From positions 682,001-746,000 of the forward strand of contig NZ_JAERSE020000003.1 of the NCBI RefSeq assembly GCF_016735585.2: a stretch of 64,000 nt of DNA, read 5' to 3'. Under the pieces are notes generated by a model. The model worked only from the letters and a program-made list of their open reading frames with translations, made no database searches and was not told the DNA's origin. Positions 18,090 to 27,021 of this stretch are shown here, piece after piece. This stretch comes from Chryseobacterium tagetis (lineage in GTDB: Bacteria; Bacteroidota; Bacteroidia; Flavobacteriales; Weeksellaceae). A program made the position numbers and the translations under genes. Within the stretch, counting starts at the first letter, position 1; every line of letters begins with the position of its first letter.

Positions 18090-18554
18090 ATGAAATTATT
18101 AGTAATCCTTTTCGCAACTTTTATTCTGGCTTTGTTGGGAACTAAAATTTTTCAAGGAAGCTGGAATTTTTTATTTTCAGGAAATTTGGGAATGGCTGTT
18201 TTTATAATATTTACAGGACTTTCTCATTTTAAATTTCAGAAGGGAATGGCCATGATGATTCCGGATTTTATTCCAGCCAAAATGTTTTGGGTGTACTTTA
18301 CCGGAATTATTGAAATTGCAGCCGGAGTCGGATTGATGATTCCTTCCATTCGTGAAATTACAGCCATTTTGCTGATTATATTCTATGTGTTGGTTTTCGT
18401 AGCCAATATCAATTCCTCAAAGAAAAAGATCAATATTTTCAAGGCCAATTACACTGGTCCCGGAATGAATTATTTATATCAAGAAAGAATTCCGATGCAG
18501 CTTATTTTAATCGCTTGGACCTGGTATTTTGGAATTTATCTCACCTGGATTTAA
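18090..18554 (+). CDS. DoxX-like integral membrane protein
   Basis: A 154-residue protein with four hydrophobic segments (about residues 3-20, 31-48, 65-85 and 88-106) and a fifth, weaker one near the C-terminus. The pattern FTGLSHFKFQKGMAMMIPDF and YFTGIIEIAAGVGLMIP is that of DoxX/DoxD-like proteins. It is the last gene of the VOC/SRPBCC run and is followed by a terminator. Function in this context unknown. Confidence 0.87.
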   Translation: MKLLVILFATFILALLGTKIFQGSWNFLFSGNLGMAVFIIFTGLSHFKFQKGMAMMIPDFIPAKMFWVYFTGIIEIAAGVGLMIPSIREITAILLIIFYVLVFVANINSSKKKINIFKANYTGPGMNYLYQERIPMQLILIAWTWYFGIYLTWI

Positions 18555-18576
18555 AGAAAAATGTACAATAATTTAG

Positions 18577-18604
18577 AACCCGGAAATTAAATTTCGGGTT
18601 TTTA
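18577..18604 (+). terminator. Terminator of the VOC/SRPBCC/DoxX block
   Basis: AACCCGGAAAT pairs with ATTTCGGGTT (one bulged base), followed by a T run. Confidence 0.75.
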
Positions 18605-18725
18605 TATTGAATTTTTTCACAAGTATTTGAAAAATGATGTAACTTTTTGGAAGGTTTAAGTGTCTTATTATTAAATGTTTATTTTATATGAAATGAATGT
18701 CACAAACCTAACCAAAATATAAGTT

Positions 18726-20729
18726 ATGAACCTCAATCACAAAATCTTAACCACCGCTCACATTGTAATATCTACGATTATGATCCATGCACAAAGCTCG
18801 TCGGCAAAATTACCGGGCGATCCCACTTTGGTATCTTCCAAAGCGACTTTAGAAAAATTGATCTCTTACGATAAAGGAAACTTTAAATATAAAGTTGAAG
18901 ATTATTTTGCAAGACCTAAAGCTTCACAATTTAAAATTTCCCCAGACGGACAATACCTTTCGTACAAAGAGAAGGATAAAGACATGAAAAATCATGTGTA
19001 TGTAAAAGATTTAAAATCCGGGAAAATCACAAAAGCCCTTGTTGAAAAAGAAGACCTTATAAGAAGTTATGGCTGGCTCAATAAAAGCCGTCTTTTCTAT
19101 ACTCAGGATAAAGGAGGAAATGAAAATATTCATTTGTACGCGGCGGATATTGACGGTAAAAACCTTAAAGATTTGACACCTTTTGAAGGAATTACTTTAG
19201 GAACTATAAGATTAATTAAAGATACTGACTATGTTGTTGTGACGATGAATAAAAACAATAAGCAGATTTTTGAACCGTATAAAATCAATTTCAAGACAGG
19301 AGAAATGACGCAGCTATATGAAAATAAAGATGCTAAAAGTCCTATTGATGACTATATTTTCGATAAAGACGGAAATCTGAGAGGATATACTGTGCTTGAA
19401 AACGGTTTGACCACAAAAACATATTATAAAGACTTACAGACCGGAAAGTTCAATCTTTTAAAATCAACCGACTGGAAAGATACTTTCAGTGTGATTGGCT
19501 TTAATTATAATTCCAAAAATAAAGATGAGGCTTATGTAGTAACCAATTTAGACAGTGATAAAGCAAGAATTGTTTTGTATGATCTGAAGAAAAATGCGAT
19601 CATCAAAGAAGTCTATTCAAATCCGACATTTGATGTAAGTTCAATAAGTACTGCTGAAAAAAACAGAAATTACGAACTGGATTATATTAATTATAATGGA
19701 ATTAAAGATGAGGTGATTCCTGTAAGTAATTTTTACAAAGAAGTATATGCAAAGCTGAAATCAGAATTTGGAGACAAACAATATTATGTTGTTTCCTCAG
19801 ATGATAATGAAAATAAACTTCTGGTAGTTGTAAGCAGCGACAAGCTTTACGGAAAATACTATGAATATGATACCAAATCAAAAAGTTTAAAACTTCTTTT
19901 CGATCTGATGCCGCAGCTGAAAGAAGAAGATATGGCAGAAATGAGACCGATTGAATTTAAAAGCCATGATGGATTGACAATTCATGGGTATATTACACTG
20001 CCAAAAGCAGCTTTACAAGATCAAAAAGTGCCACTAATTGTAAATCCTCACGGTGGTCCGCAGGGAATCAGAGACAATTGGGGATTCAATCCTGAAACAC
20101 AACTGTTTGCAAGCAGGGGATATGCAACTTTACAGGTGAACTTCAGAATCTCCGGAGGATACGGAAAAGAATTCCAGACTTCAGGCTACAAACAGATCGG
20201 AAGAAAAGCAATGGATGATGTAGAAGACGGGGTAAAATATGCCATTCAGCAAGGTTGGGTAGATAAAGATAAAGTGGCTATTTATGGAGGAAGCCATGGC
20301 GGTTATGCTACTTTAATGGGTTTAATTAAAACTCCGGATTTATATTCTTGTGGAGTTGATTACGTTGGAGTTTCCAATATCTTTACCTTTTTCGATTCAT
20401 TCCCTGAATACTGGAAACCTTACAAAGAAATGGTGAAGCAGATCTGGTATGATCTTGACAATCCTGAAGAAGCAAAAATTGCGAAAGAAGTTTCTCCTGT
20501 TTTCCAGATCGATAAAATTAAAAAGCCACTATTTGTGGTTCAGGGAGCGAATGATCCAAGAGTGAATATCAATGAATCTGACCAAATTGTAAAAGGATTG
20601 AGAAGTAAAGGCTTTGAAGTTCCGTATATGGTAAAATATGATGAAGGACACGGATTCGGAAAAGAACAAAACAGACTGGATTTTTATAAATCGATGCTTG
20701 GTTTCTTTGCTGAGAATTTGAAAAAGTAA
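18726..20729 (+). CDS. S9-family prolyl oligopeptidase-like peptidase
   Basis: A 667-residue secreted serine peptidase. A signal-like N-terminus ends around IMIHAQS. Residues about 50-400 form the beta-propeller (FKISPDGQYLSYKEKD and similar blades), and the alpha/beta-hydrolase domain follows. The triad can be placed: Ser523 in YGGSHGGYATL, Asp610 in QGANDPRVN and His642 in DEGHGFG. It probably degrades peptides in the periplasm or outside the cell. No operon partner is seen. Confidence 0.95.
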   Translation: MNLNHKILTTAHIVISTIMIHAQSSSAKLPGDPTLVSSKATLEKLISYDKGNFKYKVEDYFARPKASQFKISPDGQYLSYKEKDKDMKNHVYVKDLKSGKITKALVEKEDLIRSYGWLNKSRLFYTQDKGGNENIHLYAADIDGKNLKDLTPFEGITLGTIRLIKDTDYVVVTMNKNNKQIFEPYKINFKTGEMTQLYENKDAKSPIDDYIFDKDGNLRGYTVLENGLTTKTYYKDLQTGKFNLLKSTDWKDTFSVIGFNYNSKNKDEAYVVTNLDSDKARIVLYDLKKNAIIKEVYSNPTFDVSSISTAEKNRNYELDYINYNGIKDEVIPVSNFYKEVYAKLKSEFGDKQYYVVSSDDNENKLLVVVSSDKLYGKYYEYDTKSKSLKLLFDLMPQLKEEDMAEMRPIEFKSHDGLTIHGYITLPKAALQDQKVPLIVNPHGGPQGIRDNWGFNPETQLFASRGYATLQVNFRISGGYGKEFQTSGYKQIGRKAMDDVEDGVKYAIQQGWVDKDKVAIYGGSHGGYATLMGLIKTPDLYSCGVDYVGVSNIFTFFDSFPEYWKPYKEMVKQIWYDLDNPEEAKIAKEVSPVFQIDKIKKPLFVVQGANDPRVNINESDQIVKGLRSKGFEVPYMVKYDEGHGFGKEQNRLDFYKSMLGFFAENLKK

Positions 20730-20800
20730 AACTGATATTTTTATAATTAATGAACGGGAGGTGATTTTTTACTTTCCGTTTTTGTTTTTTAAACAATTTA

Positions 20801-20961
20801 AATCAACCACAAAAGATATTTATAAATCTATTAATGAGATAATAAAAGCTCTCAAAAGAATAAAAATCAGAGATTTTTAAAAGCTTATATGTTCTTTTTT
20901 CAGTCTAAAGATCAACTTTAAAGATTTTACCTAAATCTTTTGTGACTTTTGTGGTTAAATC
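20801..20961. repeat. MITE-like element, diverged copy A
   Basis: About 160 bp with imperfect terminal inverted repeats (TCAACCACAAAAGATA at left; the right end reads CTTTTGTGGTTAAAT). It shares its interior (ctcaaaagaataaaaatcag, agatttttaaa, gttcttttttcag) with the better-preserved copy at 52220-52385. It lies between the peptidase and sigma-factor genes and contains no gene. Confidence 0.8.
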
Positions 20962-21062
20962 AAGAAGTCTACAAAATCCGATGAATAAAAGAAAAATTGA
21001 AAATTCCAAAAAATATTTTAAATTTATTAAAGTAAAACAAAAATTTCAATCGTCATAGCAAT

Positions 21063-21641
21063 ATGGAGGTTGTCGAAAAAGTAACAATGCCACAGAAGGA
21101 GAAGGAAAATATCATCTCGCAAACCGTTTCAAAGTACGGAGGAAAGCTGATGTCTTACATTCGCCCGAAAGTGAAAAATACGGAGGATGCGGAAGATATT
21201 CTGCAGGAGGTGTGGTATCAGTTCAGTAGTCTCACCAATTTGTCTGAGATTGTGAATGTGGGTGGTTGGCTGTACAGAGTGACGGCTAATAAAATCACGG
21301 ATAAATACCGTAAAAAGAAAACCGAAAATTTAGAAGATTTTGTCTATGAAGATGAAGACGGAGATTTTTCCATCAAAGATATTTTACTGATGGATGAAAG
21401 TGCAGGACCGGAAGTGAAAATGTTTCAGGATGAAATCTGGAAGAAGCTGTTTGAAGCATTGGAAGAATTACCCGAAAAACAAAGGTTGGTCTACGTAGAA
21501 AATGAACTCAACGACAAAACCCTCCAGGAAATTGCCGATGAACATGGCGAAAACATAAAAACAATTATCAGTCGTAAAAACTATGCCGTAAAGCATTTGA
21601 GAAACAGATTGAGAAAATTATACGAAGATTTAAATAGTTAG
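21063..21641 (+). CDS. ECF-type RNA polymerase sigma factor
   Basis: A 192-residue sigma-70 family factor. Region 2 is YIRPKVKNTEDAEDILQEVW and onward; region 4 is EALEELPEKQRLVYVENELN followed by the helix-turn-helix TLQEIADEHGENIKTIISRK. It heads a unit with two small membrane-associated proteins (13 bases to the next gene). No classical FecR-like or zinc anti-sigma factor follows, so either the adjacent small membrane protein takes that role or the partner is elsewhere. Confidence 0.94.
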   Translation: MEVVEKVTMPQKEKENIISQTVSKYGGKLMSYIRPKVKNTEDAEDILQEVWYQFSSLTNLSEIVNVGGWLYRVTANKITDKYRKKKTENLEDFVYEDEDGDFSIKDILLMDESAGPEVKMFQDEIWKKLFEALEELPEKQRLVYVENELNDKTLQEIADEHGENIKTIISRKNYAVKHLRNRLRKLYEDLNS

Positions 21642-21654
21642 TAAAAAGAAAGAT

Positions 21655-21996
21655 ATGAATCATAAACATAAAAAAGGGTGGATTTTTTTAATACTATGCC
21701 CCCCGTTGATTTTTTTAGGAGTGACATGGATCGTCATGGCGCTGTGGAATTGCCTTCTTCCCGATATTTTAGGAGTGAAATCGATAACGTATTGGCAGGC
21801 AATGGGAATATTGATTTTAAGTAAAATACTTTTCGGAGGTTTCCATTTCGGAAAAGGAATGAAAGACTTTAAGGAAAGAAAAATGAGAGAGAAAATGATG
21901 CATCTGTCTCCTGAAGAAAGAGAAAAATTCAAAGAAGTCTGGAGAAATAAATGCGAAGGCGGTTTCTTCAACAGACATAACAGAACAAACGAATAA
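21655..21996 (+). CDS. Small membrane protein in sigma-factor operon
   Basis: A 113-residue protein with two hydrophobic segments (about residues 9-30 and 47-64), then a charged C-terminal half. The stretch LSPEEREKFKEVWRNKC recalls the helical LTxxQ-like motif of Spy/CpxP-type proteins but is too short to assign. It starts 13 bases after the ECF sigma gene. It could be a membrane partner or anti-sigma protein; this is inference from position only. Confidence 0.75.
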   Translation: MNHKHKKGWIFLILCPPLIFLGVTWIVMALWNCLLPDILGVKSITYWQAMGILILSKILFGGFHFGKGMKDFKERKMREKMMHLSPEEREKFKEVWRNKCEGGFFNRHNRTNE

Positions 21997-22080
21997 TTAA
22001 ATTTTAGAAGTAGTAAAGTAAAATTAAAATTGATTCGTCTATATAAAAAAGAAAGTAGTAAAATTTAAAATTTTGAAAAA

Positions 22081-22353
22081 ATGAAAAATTCAGTATTAAA
22101 AGGAGCTTTGGGAGCATTAGCCGTTGCCGGAGTTGCTATCATCGCAAAAAAAGCGATCCAAAGAAAAAGATTTGTAAAAGGTATTTTTGAAGAATACGGA
22201 ATCAAAGAAAAATCTCCTTTCGGATTGGCAGATAAGATCAGAGAAATGAATGAAGAGCAATATCAGGAATTGAAAGGAAAATTCAAGAAAGAGTTTGCTT
22301 CAAGATGCCACCACAGAGGTTTTGAAAGAAAAGAAGATATTGTGGAAGCATAA
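22081..22353 (+). CDS. Small hypothetical protein in sigma-factor operon
   Basis: A 90-residue protein with an N-terminal Ala/Val/Ile-rich membrane segment (residues 6-24) and a basic helical rest: IEYGIKEKSPF-like linker, KIREMNEEQYQELKGKFKKE, then SRCHHRGFERK. The MNEEQYQELKGKF helix resembles the LSPEEREKFKEVW helix of the preceding protein. It ends at a strong terminator. Function unknown. Confidence 0.72.
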   Translation: MKNSVLKGALGALAVAGVAIIAKKAIQRKRFVKGIFEEYGIKEKSPFGLADKIREMNEEQYQELKGKFKKEFASRCHHRGFERKEDIVEA

Positions 22354-22382
22354 AATAGAAAGTAGCTAAATTGAAATTGTTA

Positions 22383-22426
22383 GTTCCGGCTCGGGAAGCT
22401 TCGCTTCCCGAGCCGGAACTTTTTTT
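22383..22426 (+). terminator. Strong terminator of the sigma-factor operon
   Basis: A perfect 17-bp stem (22383-22399 with 22403-22419, arm GTTCCGGCTCGGGAAGC, loop TTC) is followed by seven T. It is unusually long and GC-rich for this genome. Confidence 0.93.
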
Positions 22427-22448
22427 ATACATGACCATCTGCAATCGT

Positions 22449-22605
22449 AAATTCCCCTCCAATGAGGGGTGGCGAAAATTCAAAGAATTTTTGACGGGGA
22501 TGGTTTTAAATTTTGTTAAGTAATTTTACTTTGTTTGTAATACATATATAAACTACCCCGTCTTTTTGCTTCGCAAAAATCCAGCCCTTCAAGGAAGGGG
22601 AATTT
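22449..22605. repeat. Palindromic repeat with AATTCCCCTCC ends
   Basis: Ends AAATTCCCCTCC and GGAAGGGGAATTT are inverted. Inner segments GACGGGGATGGTTT (22493) and AAACTACCCCGTC (22550) are also inverted, and each half holds its own small hairpin. It is about 157 bp long and non-coding. With the next repeat it fills the gap before the J-domain gene. Confidence 0.75.
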
Positions 22606-22631
22606 TAAAACATTTTATAGAAACTATATCC

Positions 22632-22713
22632 CTTAGCTGAGTGAAACGCCATTGCGATCAAAAAATACCCCAATCATTTCAAAGAAAACCTTTACGGACT
22701 TTGCGTTAAAAAA
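22632..22713. repeat. Dispersed ~85-bp repeat, copy 2
   Basis: Diverged copy of 14728-14812 in the same orientation (cttagctgagtgaaacgcc, aaagaaaacctttacg, actttgcgtta). It is non-coding. Confidence 0.65.
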
Positions 22714-22770
22714 ATAGATATTTCACTTTCCAAATGAAAAGGAAATGGAATTAAAAACAGATTATGTCTC

Positions 22771-22802
22771 TTTGCTCACAATAACAAAAATCCTTATTTT
22801 TG
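22771..22802 (+). promoter_or_regulatory. Promoter of the J-domain gene
   Basis: TTTG at 22771-22774, a 20-bp spacer and TATTTTTG at 22795-22802 match the flavobacterial consensus at both boxes. The -7 box ends 9 bases before the ATG, so the leader is about 4 bases or none. Confidence 0.65.
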
Positions 22803-22811
22803 TAGAGTTCA

Positions 22812-23462
22812 ATGAAAGATTACTATTATTTTCTCGGGATTTCTCATGATGCTTCAGAAGAGGACATCAAAAAAGCTTATAGAAAATTATCTTTAAAATA
22901 TCATCCTGATAAAAATGAAAACGATGATTTCTTTGCCGACCGTTTTCGTGAAATTCAGGAAGCTTACGAGACGTTGAGCGACAAAAGCAGAAGACATTCT
23001 TACGATCAGAATTTAGAAAGTCATCAAAAAAGCTTCAGATACAATATTCCTCCTTCGATAAAGACTTTTACAGCCAATAAAATTCATGCGAAAAAAGGAG
23101 AGGAGATTATCATCAATTGGCAGACACAAAATGCTGATGTAGTAAAAGTATTACCTTTTGGACTGGAAAAACCTTATGGAGAAAGAGTTTTTAAGATAAC
23201 GGAATTTAAGGACGGAAAATTCCAGATCTTACTTCACGCAACCAATTCGTTGTTGCATAAAACGGCAGTTCAGGGAATAACCATTACTGAGGTTTTCGAA
23301 ACTCCTACTGAAAAATTCAAAGATAAAGCGGAAGAATTATTCAAGTCACAACCAAGAACAGTTGCCAATCCGCATGGGCAGCCAAAAATAGCGAGAATAG
23401 TCGCAGGTATTCTGTTATTAATAGTTGCGATTTATTTCTTAATAAAAAGTTTTAGCAATTAA
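22812..23462 (+). CDS. J-domain (DnaJ-like) membrane protein
   Basis: A 216-residue protein. Residues 1-65 are a full J domain ([20 protein letters not shown] and the HPD motif in KYHPDKN), which stimulates Hsp70. The middle (about 75-160) is a predicted beta domain with no name I can give. A single C-terminal membrane helix ([20 protein letters not shown]) anchors it with the J domain in the cytoplasm. Its stop overlaps a small convergent gene by 4 bases. Confidence 0.9.
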   Translation: MKDYYYFLGISHDASEEDIKKAYRKLSLKYHPDKNENDDFFADRFREIQEAYETLSDKSRRHSYDQNLESHQKSFRYNIPPSIKTFTANKIHAKKGEEIIINWQTQNADVVKVLPFGLEKPYGERVFKITEFKDGKFQILLHATNSLLHKTAVQGITITEVFETPTEKFKDKAEELFKSQPRTVANPHGQPKIARIVAGILLLIVAIYFLIKSFSN

Positions 23463-23614
23463 GCTAATTTCTTATTTCCCGGACACTTTTTACATCTTTT
23501 CCCTTTTTTGAATTTCTTGCAGCAGGATTTCTTATCGCCACAATACATTTCTTCAGGAGTCATAGAAAAAGCAGGAGCCAAAGGTGCAATTTTGAAAGGG
23601 ACAATCATATTCAT
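23459..23614 (-). CDS. Cys-rich 51-residue small protein
   Basis: A short gene from the ATG at 23612-23614 to a TAA at 23459-23461. The product starts [20 protein letters not shown], and its second half is rich in Cys and Lys ([15 protein letters not shown], then [14 protein letters not shown]). Five cysteines in 20 residues suggest metal binding, for example a zinc knuckle. It is convergent with and overlaps the J-domain stop by 4 bases. Coding is supported by the clear residue bias; function unknown. Confidence 0.65.
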   Translation of the reverse strand: MNMIVPFKIAPLAPAFSMTPEEMYCGDKKSCCKKFKKGKRCKKCPGNKKLA

Positions 23615-23941
23615 GGTGCAAATATATTAATTTAGAATAAATACAGATAATAAAATTTGTTAAAATATTACTGTATTGGTTTTTAATTGTTTAAATGATT
23701 TTTATGATGACTTTTGAATGAGGAAAATGAAAAATAATCTCCTAAAATCTAAAGTGAGTGGTAAAAATGAAATTTTCAAGTAAAATCTCTTCTTTTTACA
23801 AAAATTTGAAGTTTTTAAAATTAACGTTAATTTAATATTAATACATATTTTAACTGTTTTTATGATTTTAACAATAATGAAATAGTGCTAATATTGAATA
23901 AGATAGATTAATTATTCAAATTATTTGTGTTTTCAACTTAC
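23615..23941. other. AT-rich gap upstream of gcvP
   Basis: No ORF, hairpin or repeat that I can support. Very AT-rich; it presumably holds the promoters of the small Cys-rich gene (minus strand) and part of the gcvP control region. Confidence 0.5.
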
Positions 23942-23972
23942 TTGTACAATTTTCTAAAAATTCGTAATTTTA
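23942..23972 (+). promoter_or_regulatory. Putative gcvP promoter
   Basis: TTG at 23942-23944, a 20-bp spacer and TAATTTTA at 23965-23972 (one mismatch to TAnnTTTG). It lies 35 bases before the gcvP ATG. No glycine riboswitch-like fold was noticed. Confidence 0.45.
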
Positions 23973-24007
23973 CCCATCTTTTTTACAAACAAAATCTAAT
24001 ATAAAAA

Positions 24008-26866
24008 ATGAATACAGAACAGTTTGTGAGCCGTCACATTTCCCTGAATGAAGCCGATAAACAGGCGATGTTGGAAAAAGTTGGCGTTTCAAGTATCGAA
24101 GAGTTAATTTCTCAAACCATCCCTTCTTCTATCCGTTTAGAAAAAGATCTTGAAATCTCAGAACCGCTTTCAGAATACGAAATGCTGATTCACTCAAAAG
24201 AATTGGCTGCGAAAAATACTGATTATACAAGCTACATTGGTTTTGGATATCACAATACATTGTTGCCATCAGCAATTCAGAGAAATATTTTTGAGAATCC
24301 GAGTTGGTATACAGCGTATACTCCTTATCAGGCGGAAATCGCACAGGGAAGATTGGAAGCTCTTCTTAATTTCCAGACTGTTGTGTGTGATCTTACAGGT
24401 TTTGCTTTGGCAAACGCTTCATTATTAGATGAATCTACGGCTGCTGCAGAAGCAATGCATATGTTCTTCAATAACAGAACAAAAGATCAGAAGAAAGCAG
24501 GAGCAAACAAATTCTTTGTTTCTGACCTTGTTTTGCCACAAACAATTTCAGTTTTAAAAACAAAAGCTGAAGGACTAGCTATCGAAATCGTAGAAGGAGA
24601 TCACAAAACTCATGAGTTTGATGGTTCTTACTATGGAGTTCTTTTACAATATCCGGGTAAAAACGGTATCGTGTTAGACTATACCGAAAATATCGTTGAA
24701 TATAAGAAATTAGATCTTCAGGTGGTTGTAGCTTGTGATCCTATGGCTTTGGTTAAATTGAAATCTCCGGCTTCAATGGGTGCTGATTGTGCTGTTGGAA
24801 CGAGCCAAAGATTTGGTATTCCATTAGGTTACGGAGGTCCTCACGCAGCATTTTTCTCTTGTAAAGAAGAATATAAGAGAGATATTCCTGGAAGAATTAT
24901 CGGAGTTTCTCAGGATATGTACGGAAGACGTGCATTGAGAATGGCTCTACAGACAAGAGAGCAGCATATCAAAAGAGAAAGAGCAACTTCAAACATCTGT
25001 ACTGCTCAGGTTTTACTTGCAGTAATGGCTGGAATGTATGCTGTTTATCATGGTCCAAAAGGATTAAATTATATTGCTGATCAGATTCACTTTAAAGCAA
25101 ATGCTTTGAAAGGAGGTTTGAAAGCTTTAGGATATGAAATCGTAGAAGAGCCGATCTTTGATACGGTAAAAATCACGATGAATGAAGATGAGAAAGGAAG
25201 ATTGATGAGAATGATGCTTGATCACAGATTGAACTTAAACTACTTCACAGAAGGCGTTGTAAGCATTGCAATCAATGAAAGTACAACATTGGAAAAATTA
25301 AATGTTCTGATGGCTTCTTTCGCTCAGTTTAAAGACAAGCAGACTTTCAAATTAGAAATCAAAGAAGGATACAGCATTCCTGAAGAGAATTTAAGAAAAG
25401 ACGAAATTCTTACGGAAGAAGTATTCAACAAATACCATACGGAAACAGAATTGATGCGTTACATCAAGCGTCTGGAAAGAAAAGATTTATCATTAACGCA
25501 TTCAATGATTTCTCTAGGTTCTTGTACGATGAAGCTGAACGCAGCAACTCAAATGTTACCACTTTCTTGGGAAAACTGGGGAGCAGTTCACCCTTTTGTT
25601 CCGGTAAATCAAGCAGGAGGTTATCAAGAAATGATCACTGAATTGGAAAAAGATTTAGCTGAAATCACTGGTTTCGCAGGAACTTCTCTTCAGCCAAACT
25701 CTGGAGCTCAGGGAGAATATGCAGGTTTGATGGTGATCAGAGAATATCACATCTCAAGAGGTGAAGGTCACAGAAATGTAGTATTGATTCCTCAGTCTGC
25801 ACACGGAACAAACCCTGCTTCTGCAGCAATGGCAGGAATGAAAATTGTTGTGGTTAAAAATCTTGAAAACGGAGAAATTGACTTCGAAGATTTAAAAGCT
25901 AAAACAGAAGAACATTCTGCAAACTTATCTTGTGTAATGATCACGTATCCGTCAACTTACGGATTCTTTGATGCGAACATTATTGAAATTACAAACTTAA
26001 TCCACCAACACGGAGGACAAGTATATATGGATGGTGCCAACATGAACGCTCAGGTAGGATATACAAGTCCTGGAAACATCGGAGCAGACGTTTGTCACCT
26101 GAATCTTCACAAAACTTTCGCAATCCCTCACGGAGGTGGAGGTCCTGGAGTTGGTCCAATCTGTGTAGCTAAACACTTGGTTCCTTTCTTGCCTTCAAAC
26201 GCAAACATCAGAATCGGAGCAAAAGAAGCGATCGACGGTATCTCTGCAGCACCTTATGGTTCTGGATTGATCTTGAATATTTCTTATGCTTACATCAAAA
26301 TGTTAGGAACTTCAGGATTGAAAAAAGCAACTGAACATGCAATTTTAAATGCTAATTATCTGAAAGAAATTTTAGCTGAGCATTTCCCGATTTTATATTC
26401 AAACGAAAACGGAAAAGTAGCGCACGAATGTATCGTAGATTTCAGACAGTTCAAATCGTTAGGAATTGAAGTTGCTGATGTTGCAAAAAGATTGATGGAC
26501 TACGGATTCCACGCTCCTACAGTTTCTTTCCCGGTTGCAGGAACATTAATGATTGAACCGACTGAATCTGAAAGCAAATCAGAAATCGACCGTTTTGCAG
26601 AAGCTCTAATTGCTATCAAACAAGAAATTGATGAGATTGCTAACGGTGAAGCTGATGCAGCAAATAACGTATTGAAAAACGCACCTCACACAGAGCAAGT
26701 GGTAATCTCTGATTCTTGGGATAAACCATATAGCAGAGAAAAAGCTGCTTATCCATTGGAGTGGGTGAGAGATCACAAATTCTTTGCTTCTGTATCAAGA
26801 GTTGATGAAGCTTACGGAGACAGAAACTTGGTTTGTACTTGTGAGCCGATTGAAGCTTATATGTAA
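24008..26866 (+). CDS. gcvP: Glycine dehydrogenase (decarboxylating), P protein
   Basis: A 952-residue single-chain P protein of the glycine cleavage system. It decarboxylates glycine with pyridoxal phosphate and passes the aminomethyl group to the lipoyl H protein. The PLP lysine is Lys702 in HLNLHKTFAIPHGGGGPG. Other landmarks are TPYQAEIAQGRLEALLNFQT, SLGSCTMKLNAA, PNSGAQGEYAG and SAHGTNPASAAMAG. The other system genes are not in this window. A terminator follows. Confidence 0.98.
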   Translation: MNTEQFVSRHISLNEADKQAMLEKVGVSSIEELISQTIPSSIRLEKDLEISEPLSEYEMLIHSKELAAKNTDYTSYIGFGYHNTLLPSAIQRNIFENPSWYTAYTPYQAEIAQGRLEALLNFQTVVCDLTGFALANASLLDESTAAAEAMHMFFNNRTKDQKKAGANKFFVSDLVLPQTISVLKTKAEGLAIEIVEGDHKTHEFDGSYYGVLLQYPGKNGIVLDYTENIVEYKKLDLQVVVACDPMALVKLKSPASMGADCAVGTSQRFGIPLGYGGPHAAFFSCKEEYKRDIPGRIIGVSQDMYGRRALRMALQTREQHIKRERATSNICTAQVLLAVMAGMYAVYHGPKGLNYIADQIHFKANALKGGLKALGYEIVEEPIFDTVKITMNEDEKGRLMRMMLDHRLNLNYFTEGVVSIAINESTTLEKLNVLMASFAQFKDKQTFKLEIKEGYSIPEENLRKDEILTEEVFNKYHTETELMRYIKRLERKDLSLTHSMISLGSCTMKLNAATQMLPLSWENWGAVHPFVPVNQAGGYQEMITELEKDLAEITGFAGTSLQPNSGAQGEYAGLMVIREYHISRGEGHRNVVLIPQSAHGTNPASAAMAGMKIVVVKNLENGEIDFEDLKAKTEEHSANLSCVMITYPSTYGFFDANIIEITNLIHQHGGQVYMDGANMNAQVGYTSPGNIGADVCHLNLHKTFAIPHGGGGPGVGPICVAKHLVPFLPSNANIRIGAKEAIDGISAAPYGSGLILNISYAYIKMLGTSGLKKATEHAILNANYLKEILAEHFPILYSNENGKVAHECIVDFRQFKSLGIEVADVAKRLMDYGFHAPTVSFPVAGTLMIEPTESESKSEIDRFAEALIAIKQEIDEIANGEADAANNVLKNAPHTEQVVISDSWDKPYSREKAAYPLEWVRDHKFFASVSRVDEAYGDRNLVCTCEPIEAYM

Positions 26867-26887
26867 TTAAAAGTTTTTAGATATAAA

Positions 26888-26922
26888 AAAATCCCTTTCA
26901 GTGATGAGAGGGATTTTATTTT
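26888..26922 (+). terminator. Terminator of gcvP (ATCCCT hairpin family)
   Basis: ATCCCTTTCA and TGAGAGGGAT (26891-26914) form the stem, with T-rich DNA after it. Nearly the same 24-base hairpin recurs at 27679-27702 (inverted) and 31541-31564. Confidence 0.82.
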
Positions 26923-27021
26923 TTGTTGCGAAGAATGAAGGGATAAAGCAATCTCTTTTTAAGACAAAAGTTTTTTGTTTTTATAGATAATTAATCCTGC
27001 TTCAATTAATCCCCATTATTT

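Noticed and set aside
23615..24007. Glycine riboswitch upstream of gcvP
   Set aside because: The AT-rich leader shows no paired stems or conserved glycine-aptamer blocks, and the predicted promoter leaves only about 30 bases of leader.
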